From Planctomycetota bacterium (lineage in GTDB: Bacteria > Planctomycetota > MHYJ01 > JACPRB01), in contig DATLZA010000134.1 in the NCBI GenBank assembly GCA_035574235.1, forward strand, positions 1 to 37,754: 37,754 nt of DNA, read 5' to 3'. The notes under the pieces are model-generated. The model made no database searches. It was not told where the DNA came from and was given only the letters and a program-made list of their open reading frames with translations. Both the position numbers and the translations under genes were made by a program. Positions 25,392 to 31,942 of the stretch are shown piece by piece (the stretch's first letter is position 1; each line of letters starts with the position of its first letter).

Positions 25392-27278
25392 CTACTTTTT
25401 CTCGCCGCCCTTGTCGGCGGCGGCCAGGGCCTTGCGCTGCTCTTCGCCCACGGGGATCTGGAGCGTCACCCGGTAGCGCCAGTAGTTCTTGCGCTCCGGC
25501 TCGTTCTCGAGCCGCTTCTGGAAGCCGCGCGGGACCGGCCAGGCGAGCGCCTCCGTGATCGGATGGTCGAGCTCCACCTGCCAGAAACCCACGGGTCCCT
25601 GCCCTTCCGCCAGCTCCCAGTAGGGATTCTTGACGGCGCAGGGCTGGGCGGGCTTGACCGGGGCCTTGCGGAGCGGATCGTAGTTGAGCAGGGTGCGGAT
25701 CACGAAGTCCCGCCCCTGCGCGTCGGTGCTTCGCTTGGCGATGACCACTTCGAGCGTCGTCACGAGGATTTTCTGGGTCGGATAGGGCTTCGGCTGGCCG
25801 GCCGTGGCGGGGTTGAAGACCGCCGGGGCGGCCCCGCCCTCGGCCGCCTTCGGACGCTCCTTCTCCTCGAATTTCCAGTCCACCACCCACAGCTTCTGGT
25901 CCGCCGGAAGCTCCCAGTTTCCGTTGTCCGGAAGGTTCGGATTCAGGAGGTCCATCACCTTGAGGATGAGGTCGCGTTCGGTCGAAATCCGCACCAGAGG
26001 CTCCAGCTGGGCGCGGATCTCGTCCACCTGGATCGCCTGCTCGTACTCGGCCTTCTGGGCGGCGGCCTCCTGCTTGGCCTGTTTGGCCCGGGTGACCGCC
26101 TTCTGGAGCTCGTCGCGCTCCGAATACTGTCTCCACCCCATCAGGCCGACCAGCGCGTAGAGCGCCGCCACGGCCGCCACGACGTAAGGCTGCTTGCGGC
26201 GCAGCTCCTTGCGGCGCCGGTGCGCCGGCGGGAGCAGGTTGATCCGGTTGACCGTCTCGCCCAGGCCCTGAAGCGCCAGCCCGAGCGCCGTCCCCAGGCC
26301 CGCCAGGTGCTCCTGAAGATCGCCGGGATCGACCTGGCCGCCCACCTGCACCGTGTTGAGCTTCTGGAGCCGGACGGCGGGAAGCTGCAGGGATTGCGAG
26401 ATGAACTTCTGGAAATTGAGCGTCTTGGTGGCGTTCCCGAGGAGCAGGATCTTCTCGAACTTCGAGGTTTTCGAGATCGACTTGTAGTACCCCGTCGAGC
26501 GGTTGATCTCGTTGACGAGGTCGCGCAGGACGGGCTGGACGGCGTTGAAGATCTTCTGGGCCTGCTGGGACTGGGCCGCCCGGAGCTTGAGTTTCTCGGC
26601 CTCCTCGAAGGGAAGATTGAAGGCCTTCTGGAGCGCTTTGGTCAGGTCGTTGCCGGTGATCGGCAGGTTCCGCACCCAGAACTTCGTGCCGTCGATGACG
26701 ATGAGATCCGTGTTCTCCGCCCCCATGTCGAGCGCCACGGTGGGGCCGGACAGCTCCTGGTCCCGCACCAGGAAGTTGAAAAGCGCCACGGGGGCGAACT
26801 GGACCGCCTCCACGTTCAGCCCGAGGTCGGCGATGTTGGCCAGGAACTGCTCGACGATGTCCCGCTTGATGGCGAAGAGGATGACTTCCTTCTCCTCGCC
26901 GGGGACGTAGTCCCGGTCCACGTACTGGTAGTCCCAGAGGACTTCGTCCATGGGGAAGGGGATCTGGGACTGGGCCTCGTACTTGACGACCTCCGGGATC
27001 TTGGCGTCCTCCACCGGCGGGAGCTTGACGAGCCGGTTGAGGATGGAATGGCTGGGCAGCGACAGGACCACGGGCTCGCCGGCGATCTTGTACTGGGCTT
27101 TGACCTGGGCGAGGGCGGTCCGGATCTGCCGGTCCACCCCCCCGGGTTCGCCGGAACCCGATTCCTCGTAAGGGAACACCCCCACGTGGGTGAGGGTGAC
27201 GCCCCGCCCGGATCCCTCGAGCCGCGCGACCTTGATGCTGTACTTGCTGACGTCGATGCCCCAGACGCCTCGTGCCAT
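25392..27278 (-). CDS. pilM: PilM-PilN fusion protein (type IV pilus/secretion alignment complex)
   Basis: This 628-residue protein joins two usually separate pilus proteins. Residues 1-340 are PilM, an actin-like cytoplasmic ATP-binding protein: WGIDVSKYSIKVARL at the start, VKLPPVEDAKIPEVVKYEA, the second phosphate motif ALDMGAENTDLIVIDG (182-197) and the adenosine motif ILLLGNATK (277-285). Residues from about 341 are PilN: the INLLPP signature (346-351) that normally lies at the PilN N-terminus and anchors PilM, a membrane helix (about 365-382), a coiled coil (about 383-420) and a periplasmic domain. In canonical operons PilM binds the PilN tail as a separate chain, so fusion fixes a 1:1 ratio. 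It heads the pil-like cluster, after a leader of about 230 nt if the TATAAT at 27521-27516 is used. Confidence 0.92.
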   Translation of the reverse strand: MARGVWGIDVSKYSIKVARLEGSGRGVTLTHVGVFPYEESGSGEPGGVDRQIRTALAQVKAQYKIAGEPVVLSLPSHSILNRLVKLPPVEDAKIPEVVKYEAQSQIPFPMDEVLWDYQYVDRDYVPGEEKEVILFAIKRDIVEQFLANIADLGLNVEAVQFAPVALFNFLVRDQELSGPTVALDMGAENTDLIVIDGTKFWVRNLPITGNDLTKALQKAFNLPFEEAEKLKLRAAQSQQAQKIFNAVQPVLRDLVNEINRSTGYYKSISKTSKFEKILLLGNATKTLNFQKFISQSLQLPAVRLQKLNTVQVGGQVDPGDLQEHLAGLGTALGLALQGLGETVNRINLLPPAHRRRKELRRKQPYVVAAVAALYALVGLMGWRQYSERDELQKAVTRAKQAKQEAAAQKAEYEQAIQVDEIRAQLEPLVRISTERDLILKVMDLLNPNLPDNGNWELPADQKLWVVDWKFEEKERPKAAEGGAAPAVFNPATAGQPKPYPTQKILVTTLEVVIAKRSTDAQGRDFVIRTLLNYDPLRKAPVKPAQPCAVKNPYWELAEGQGPVGFWQVELDHPITEALAWPVPRGFQKRLENEPERKNYWRYRVTLQIPVGEEQRKALAAADKGGEKK

Positions 27279-27578
27279 GGCATGGGCCTTTCAAAAAGGG
27301 ACGCCGAAACGCCGGCCCGTCCGCCGCGGGAAGGGAGGGGCTGTCGCACGGCGCGGAAGCGATCGGCGCGCGTGTCGCGCGAGGGGCCGCCCGAGGGCAT
27401 CGGAAATTTTCGACGTCGCCTTCGGGACCCGGGGTCCCGAACCCGGCCGCGTCTCGCGGGCATCGCCGCCCGAGGATCGCATTCCCGCCCGGCCACTCGT
27501 TCCGCCGGCCGGAGAATTATACCCCAACGGGCCTCTACTTCCGAGGACGTAAAGAGCGCACCCGCCCCGTGCGGGCCA
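27279..27578 (-). other. Long upstream region of the pil-like cluster with palindrome
   Basis: These 300 bases between the glycosylase gene and pilMN hold no credible gene. They contain a perfect TATAAT on the minus strand (27521-27516) without a good -35, predicting a leader of about 230 nt. A perfect 10-bp inverted repeat with one central base lies at 27421-27441 (TTCGGGACCC/GGGTCCCGAA). A weak hairpin (CCCGC/GCGGG) lies just after the glycosylase stop. The palindrome could be a dimeric-regulator operator or an RNA hairpin in the leader. No known riboswitch fold was recognised. Confidence 0.5.
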
Positions 27579-28316
27579 TTAAATATTTTTTTCCGGTCCC
27601 TGCAAGCTTCCGGCGCCCGTTTCCCCCAGAAGGCCCGCGTCCCGGCAGACGGTCCGCAGGTCCGCTTCGAACAGCGGAAGGTCTCCCATGTTCCTCAGGA
27701 CGTAGGCGGGATGAAACGTGCAGAAGATCCGCCGCCCGTGGGCCTCCCCGTACTTGCCCCGCAGGCGGGTGATTCCCGTCCGGGTCCCCAGGAGCGTCTG
27801 GGCGGCGATGTTGCCCAGGGCGCAGAGAATTCCGGGACCCACGAACTGGATCTGCCGCAGCAGCCACGGCATGCACGCCGCCATCTCGTCGAACTGCGGG
27901 GTGCGGTTGCCGGGAGGGCGGCATTTGAGAATGTTCGCGATGTAAACCCGTTCCCGCCCGACGCCCAGCTTCTTCAAGGTCTTCGTCAGAAGCTGCCCCG
28001 CCCGGCCCACGAAGGGCTCGCCCTGCCGGTCCTCGTCCTCCCCCGGAGCTTCGCCCACGAACATGAGCGGCGCTCCGAGCGGCCCCACGCCGAAGACCAC
28101 CTGCGTGCGCGTCCCCGCCAGGCCGCACTTCGTGCAGGAAAGAACCTGCCGCCGGAACTCGAGGAACTCGGGCGGCCCGCTCCCGCACGCCTCCGCCTTC
28201 GGACGCTCGGCGGCCGGCCGCGCGGCCGGACGGGAGGCCCGCGCGCGGGACAGGGGCAGGAAGTCCGCTCCGAAGAGACGTTCCATCTCCAGGTGCCGGC
28301 GCGCGTGACGATTCAT
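27579..28316 (-). CDS. Uracil-DNA glycosylase, family 4 (iron-sulfur)
   Basis: This 245-residue DNA-repair enzyme removes uracil from DNA. The 4Fe-4S ligands are Cys61 and Cys64 (SCTKCGL), Cys132 ([11 protein letters not shown]) and Cys148 (ACMPW). The active-site motif is [20 protein letters not shown] (88-107), and the second motif is the FHPAY segment with His202. These are the family-4 hallmarks also found in thermophile UDGa. A roughly 45-residue Arg/Ala-rich N-terminal extension lacks conserved features. The ATG at 28316 overlaps the stop of the DHH gene (ATGA). A longer in-frame version would run deep into that gene and is rejected. It is the last gene of the mtaB-DHH-UDG operon. Confidence 0.95.
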   Translation of the reverse strand: MNRHARRHLEMERLFGADFLPLSRARASRPAARPAAERPKAEACGSGPPEFLEFRRQVLSCTKCGLAGTRTQVVFGVGPLGAPLMFVGEAPGEDEDRQGEPFVGRAGQLLTKTLKKLGVGRERVYIANILKCRPPGNRTPQFDEMAACMPWLLRQIQFVGPGILCALGNIAAQTLLGTRTGITRLRGKYGEAHGRRIFCTFHPAYVLRNMGDLPLFEADLRTVCRDAGLLGETGAGSLQGPEKNI

Positions 28317-29290
28317 CCCCGCCGCCCGTCGAGAAACCGCACCGTTTCCCTCAGGACTTCCCGCTCCGCCTGCGCCAGCGTCCCGGGAACCGTGGCGCCC
28401 GACGCCCTCGGGTGTCCCCCGCCGCCCCAACGCGCCGCCAGCGCGATCCCGTCCACGCCGGGGTCCGTCCGCCAGGAAACCTTCACCTTGCCCGGGGCGT
28501 CCGCCTCCCGAAGCAGCACCGCGACCTGGACGCCCTTGATCGATTTGACCTGATCGATGTACTCCTGCGTGTCCCCGGGCGCGTAGCCCGTCTTGCGCGA
28601 CAGGTCCTTCGAGAGGACCAGCCATCCCACCCGCCCGCCCGCGGTCAGACGGATCCGCCGCAGCGCCTCCGCCAGATAGCGAAGCTGCTCCGGCGTCTTC
28701 TGGCGGAAAAGCGCCCGGTGGATCTCCGCGGGCTTGACGCCGCAGGCCAGAAGCTCGGCGGCGTCGAGGTGCGTCTGGACCGTCGTGTTCGAGAACGAAA
28801 ACCGGCCCGTGTCGGTCACGATTCCCGTGTAGACGCAGGTCGCGATCCGCCGGTCCGGACGGACGCCGGACGCGCGCACCAGTTCCCAGACCATTTCCGT
28901 GCTGGACGCAAACGACGGATCCACCCAGTTGAGGTCTCCGAAGCGGTCGTTGGAGGCGTGGTGGTCCACGTTGATCACGGTGAGGCGCTCGCGGGGCAGG
29001 GCCTGCGCGATCCGCTCCAGGCGCGCCCAGGAGCCCGAATCGAAGGTGAAGACCGCCTCGTAGTCCTTCCGGAGATCCTCGGGGCCGGCCCCCACCCGGT
29101 CGCTGCCCGGCAGGAAGCGGTACTCCGGAAGCGCTCCGCCGTCGCAGACCACGTGGGAGCGCTTGCCCAGACGCCGCAGCAGGAAGTGGAAGGCGAGCTG
29201 CGCTCCGAGCGCGTCCCCGTCGCTGCGCACGTGGCCGGTGACGAGATAGCGGTCGTGCCTGCGGACGAAGTCGAGGATCCGCCGGATCAT
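28313..29290 (-). CDS. DHH-family phosphoesterase (NrnA-like)
   Basis: This 325-residue protein has the DHH metal-binding motifs: TGHVRSDGDALG (18-29, with Asp24 and Asp26), FTFDSG, VDHHASND, and a DHHA1 domain with the closing GGGGHPRASGA substrate-binding loop. This pattern is typical of bifunctional oligoribonuclease/pAp phosphatase NrnA, which degrades short RNAs or cyclic-dinucleotide products such as pGpG and removes 3'-phosphate from pAp. The exact substrate cannot be read from sequence. I chose ATG 29290, the usual NrnA start. An ATG at 29341, inside mtaB, would add 17 residues and has a fair GGTGG site. A hairpin lies directly upstream of 29290, so translation may depend on coupling to mtaB. 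Confidence 0.92.
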   Translation of the reverse strand: MIRRILDFVRRHDRYLVTGHVRSDGDALGAQLAFHFLLRRLGKRSHVVCDGGALPEYRFLPGSDRVGAGPEDLRKDYEAVFTFDSGSWARLERIAQALPRERLTVINVDHHASNDRFGDLNWVDPSFASSTEMVWELVRASGVRPDRRIATCVYTGIVTDTGRFSFSNTTVQTHLDAAELLACGVKPAEIHRALFRQKTPEQLRYLAEALRRIRLTAGGRVGWLVLSKDLSRKTGYAPGDTQEYIDQVKSIKGVQVAVLLREADAPGKVKVSWRTDPGVDGIALAARWGGGGHPRASGATVPGTLAQAEREVLRETVRFLDGRRG

Positions 29291-29291
29291 C

Positions 29292-29306
29292 GCCCGCGAA
29301 GCGGGC
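29292..29306 (-). other. Hairpin just before the DHH phosphoesterase start
   Basis: A perfect 6-bp stem (GCCCGC/GCGGGC) with a 3-nt loop ends 1 nt before ATG 29290. It would hide the ribosome-binding region unless opened by ribosomes finishing mtaB (stop at 29313). It may enforce coupling or may indicate that the upstream ATG is used. Confidence 0.45.
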
Positions 29307-29312
29307 TTCAGG

Positions 29313-30551
29313 CTATGCCGGGGCGACGCGAAGCTCGCCATGGTCCACCCGTTCCGCACGCCCGCGCACAAGGCTCCCCGGCGCTCCCGCCGCGCGGGCC
29401 TTGAGGTAGCGCTCGGTGTATCCGGCCCCGTCGCGCTCGACGAGGACCTCCACCTCGCGTCCGACGAACCGGCGGGCGAAGGCGTCCGCCAGCTCCGCCG
29501 CCAGGCGCTCCAGCCGCCGGAGGCGCTCCTTCTTGATCCGGCCGGGGAGATCCGGCAGGCGGGCCGCGTCCGTCCCCCGGCGCCGGGAATAGGGGAAGAC
29601 GTGGATCCGGGAAAAGCCGATCGCGCGGCAGAGCGACAGCGTGTTTTCGAAATGCCGCTCGGTCTCCCCCGGAAAGCCCACGATGACGTCGGTCGTCAGC
29701 CCCGGATCCGGAACCCGTTCGGCCACCCGGTCGCAGGCCGCCCGGAACTGCCGGACGTTGTACCGGCGGCGCATGGCGCGGAGGATCTCATCGTCCCCCG
29801 ACTGAAGCGGCAGGTGCAGGTGCGGGCAGAACCGCGGCTCCGCCGCCATGAGATCGAGCAGCGGATCGGAGATCTCGTTGGCCTCGATCGAGGAGAGCCG
29901 CACGCGCGCCACTCCCGGCAGCTTCAGGAGCCGCTCCACGAGATCCGGCAGAAGCGACCGGCCGGCGAGATCCTTGCCGTAGGATCCCAGGTGGACCCCC
30001 GTCAGGACGATCTCCCGGTAGCCGTTGGCGGCCAGGCGGCGCGCCTCTTCGACGGCGCTTTCGAGCGGGCGGCTGACCGCCCGTCCCCGCACCTTCGGGA
30101 TGATGCAGAACGAGCAGTTGAGGTCGCAGCCGTCCTCCACCTTGAGGAAGGCGCGCGTGTGGCCGTCGAACCGTGAGATCGAAAGCTCGAAGATCGAGGG
30201 CTTCGTGTCGGCCGGAGTCAGGCGAGGGTCCTCCGCCAGCGCGGCCTTCTCGTCGTGGGGCACCACCCGGCGGACGCCCGGAAGATTCAGGAACTCCTGG
30301 CGGTGGGAATCGGCCGCGCACCCCGTCACGGCGATCTCGGCGAAAGGGAACTTCCGGGCCAGGCGACGCACGACCCGCTGCGCCTCCGCCGTGGCGACCT
30401 CCGTGACCGTGCAGGTGTTGACGACGATGAGATCCGCCCCGCGGTCGGCCGGAACCTCCTCCAGGCCCCGCCGGGCGAACCCTTCCCGAAGCGCCTGAGA
30501 CTCGTATTGGTTGACCTTGCATCCGAAGGTCACGAAGGCGAAGGTCCTCAT
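29313..30551 (-). CDS. mtaB: tRNA threonylcarbamoyladenosine methylthiotransferase
   Basis: This 412-residue radical-SAM enzyme adds a methylthio group to t6A37 in ANN-decoding tRNAs. The N-terminal UPF0004 domain has Cys11 (TFGCKVNQYES), Cys47 (NTCTVT) and Cys78 (VTGCAAD), which hold the auxiliary 4Fe-4S cluster. The radical-SAM motif C142-x3-C146-x2-C149 lies in EDGCDLNCSFC. FGCKVNQYES is the signature that separates MtaB from MiaB and RimO. A TRAM-like C-terminal domain ends the protein. The gene is divergent from mnmA, another tRNA modification gene, across an 89-nt intergenic region. Its ATG is only 10 nt from a TATACT box, so the mRNA may be nearly leaderless. Confidence 0.96.
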   Translation of the reverse strand: MRTFAFVTFGCKVNQYESQALREGFARRGLEEVPADRGADLIVVNTCTVTEVATAEAQRVVRRLARKFPFAEIAVTGCAADSHRQEFLNLPGVRRVVPHDEKAALAEDPRLTPADTKPSIFELSISRFDGHTRAFLKVEDGCDLNCSFCIIPKVRGRAVSRPLESAVEEARRLAANGYREIVLTGVHLGSYGKDLAGRSLLPDLVERLLKLPGVARVRLSSIEANEISDPLLDLMAAEPRFCPHLHLPLQSGDDEILRAMRRRYNVRQFRAACDRVAERVPDPGLTTDVIVGFPGETERHFENTLSLCRAIGFSRIHVFPYSRRRGTDAARLPDLPGRIKKERLRRLERLAAELADAFARRFVGREVEVLVERDGAGYTERYLKARAAGAPGSLVRGRAERVDHGELRVAPA

Positions 30552-30561
30552 GAGCGGCGTC

Positions 30562-30590
30562 AGTATAGTGGAACGCGCCCGCCCGCGCCA
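30562..30590 (-). promoter_or_regulatory. Predicted mtaB promoter
   Basis: On the minus strand TGGCGC (30590-30585), a 17-nt spacer and TATACT (30567-30562) are seen. The -10 ends 10 nt before the ATG at 30551, leaving a leader of about 4 nt and no room for a Shine-Dalgarno. Confidence 0.5.
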
Positions 30591-30605
30591 GAGACGGCGC
30601 GACCC

Positions 30606-30634
30606 TTGTCCCGCCGGACGGGCTCTGGTACCGT
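30606..30634 (+). promoter_or_regulatory. Predicted mnmA promoter
   Basis: TTGTCC (30606-30611), a 17-nt spacer and TACCGT (30629-30634) lie just before mnmA. The -10 ends 6 nt before the ATG at 30641, so the start site falls at or next to the ATG, predicting a leaderless message. Confidence 0.5.
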
Positions 30635-30640
30635 GGGGCC

Positions 30641-31699
30641 ATGGCGCGGGTTCTTCTGGCGATGAGCGGGGGCATCGACTCGAGCGTCTCGGCCCTTCTT
30701 CTGCGCCGGGCAGGCCATGACGTGGTCGGGGCCTTCATGCGCCACGGCGTCCCCGCCCCGGCCGGGTCCGCTCCGGCCCGCAAGCAGGGCTGCTGCTCGC
30801 TCGAGGACGCCTATGACGCCCGCCGCGTGGCCGACGCGCTCGGGATCCCCTTCTACACGCTCAACTTCGACAAGCCGTTCGAGCGGATCGTCGAGTACTT
30901 CGTATCGGAATACGACCGCGGCCGCACCCCCAACCCGTGCGTGGTCTGCAACCGCGACCTCAAGTTCGGCCGGCTCTTCGAATACGCCGACGCGGTGGGC
31001 GCCGAGTTCGTCGCCACCGGCCACTATGCCCGAACGGAGCGCCGCGGGGATCGCACCCTCCTTCTCAAGGGAAAGGATCCCCGCAAGGACCAGTCGTACG
31101 TCCTGTTTCCGCTCCGGCGCCGCGATCTGGAGCGGGTCCTCTTTCCCGTGGGAGGGCTCGAGAAGGCGGAGGTCCGCGCGCTGGCCCGGGAGGCGGGGCT
31201 GCGGGTGGCGGAGAAGCCCGAGAGCATGGAAATTTGCTTCGTTCCCGACCAGGATCATCGGCGGCTCCTGCGGGAACGGCTGGCGGGACGGCTCCGCGAA
31301 GGGGAATTCCGCTCGCGCGACGGCCGCGTCCTGGGCCGCCACGGGGGCCATCAGCTTTTCACCGTGGGGCAGCGCAAGGGGCTCGGAGTCGCCTTCGGGA
31401 AGCCCATGTACGTGGTGGAGATCGATCCCGACCGCAACGTGGTCGTGCTCTCCGAGGAGGACGAGCGGCGCGCCGAATTTTTCGTGCGCGACGTCAACTG
31501 GATCTCCTCGGATCCCGCTCCGGTCGAGGCCCAGGTCAAGATCCGTTCCGCGCATCCGGGGGCGCCCGCCCGGGTGGAGCCCGCGGGAGAGGGAAGGGTC
31601 CGCGTGACGTTTCGGGAGCCGCAGCGCGCGGTGACCCCCGGGCAGGCGGCCGTCTTCTACGACGGCGAAGTCGTCCTCGGGGGCGGCTGGATCGAATAG
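30641..31699 (+). CDS. mnmA: tRNA-specific 2-thiouridylase
   Basis: This 352-residue enzyme puts sulfur on U34 of the tRNAs for Lys, Glu and Gln, using ATP and a persulfide carrier. The N-terminal PP-loop motif is SGGIDSS (9-15). The catalytic cysteines are Cys103 in NPCVVCN and Cys199 in MEICFVPD. GHYAR (127-131) and KDQSYVLF (149-156) are typical tRNA and ATP contact regions. The C-terminal beta-barrel has HQLFTVGQRKGLG and ends in VLGGGWIE. Length is normal. The gene is divergent from mtaB, so two tRNA anticodon-loop modification genes share a control region. Its stop is 4 nt from the stop of the convergent histone-like gene. Confidence 0.97.
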   Translation: MARVLLAMSGGIDSSVSALLLRRAGHDVVGAFMRHGVPAPAGSAPARKQGCCSLEDAYDARRVADALGIPFYTLNFDKPFERIVEYFVSEYDRGRTPNPCVVCNRDLKFGRLFEYADAVGAEFVATGHYARTERRGDRTLLLKGKDPRKDQSYVLFPLRRRDLERVLFPVGGLEKAEVRALAREAGLRVAEKPESMEICFVPDQDHRRLLRERLAGRLREGEFRSRDGRVLGRHGGHQLFTVGQRKGLGVAFGKPMYVVEIDPDRNVVVLSEEDERRAEFFVRDVNWISSDPAPVEAQVKIRSAHPGAPARVEPAGEGRVRVTFREPQRAVTPGQAAVFYDGEVVLGGGWIE

Positions 31700-31703
31700 G
31701 CCG

Positions 31704-31910
31704 TCAGGGCGCGGGGGGCGGCGGCGCGGCCGGAGGACCCTTCTTCAGGGTCTGGATTTCGACCCGCGCCTCCTGCGCCAGGCGCTTGATTTCCTGGAGC
31801 GCCTTGCGCGCGCGGGTGGCGGCGACTTTCTTGCCCCTGAGGAACTCCTCGAACTGGGCGCGGGCCTCCCCCACCAGACGTGCCAGCGCGTCGAATTTCT
31901 CGGTCCCCAT
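31704..31910 (-). CDS. Small histone H1-like (Hc1-type) DNA-binding protein
   Basis: This 68-residue protein is helical and basic in its middle and C-terminal part. The core GKKVAATRARKALQEIKRLA matches the pattern of the Hc1/histone H1-like family of Chlamydiae and Bacteroidota (lysine, then AA-x-R-x-R, then alternating K/R every three to four residues). The tail is Lys-Gly-Pro/Ala-rich. GAGGA lies 8 nt before ATG 31910. It follows the DUF3352-pilin-like gene by 32 nt on the same strand, so the two may form one transcript. Hc1 proteins compact the nucleoid; that role is inferred from family resemblance. A coiled-coil protein of other function cannot be excluded. Confidence 0.75.
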   Translation of the reverse strand: MGTEKFDALARLVGEARAQFEEFLRGKKVAATRARKALQEIKRLAQEARVEIQTLKKGPPAAPPPPAP

Positions 31911-31942
31911 GGCGCGGTCCTCGCTTTCGATTCAAACGCCGT

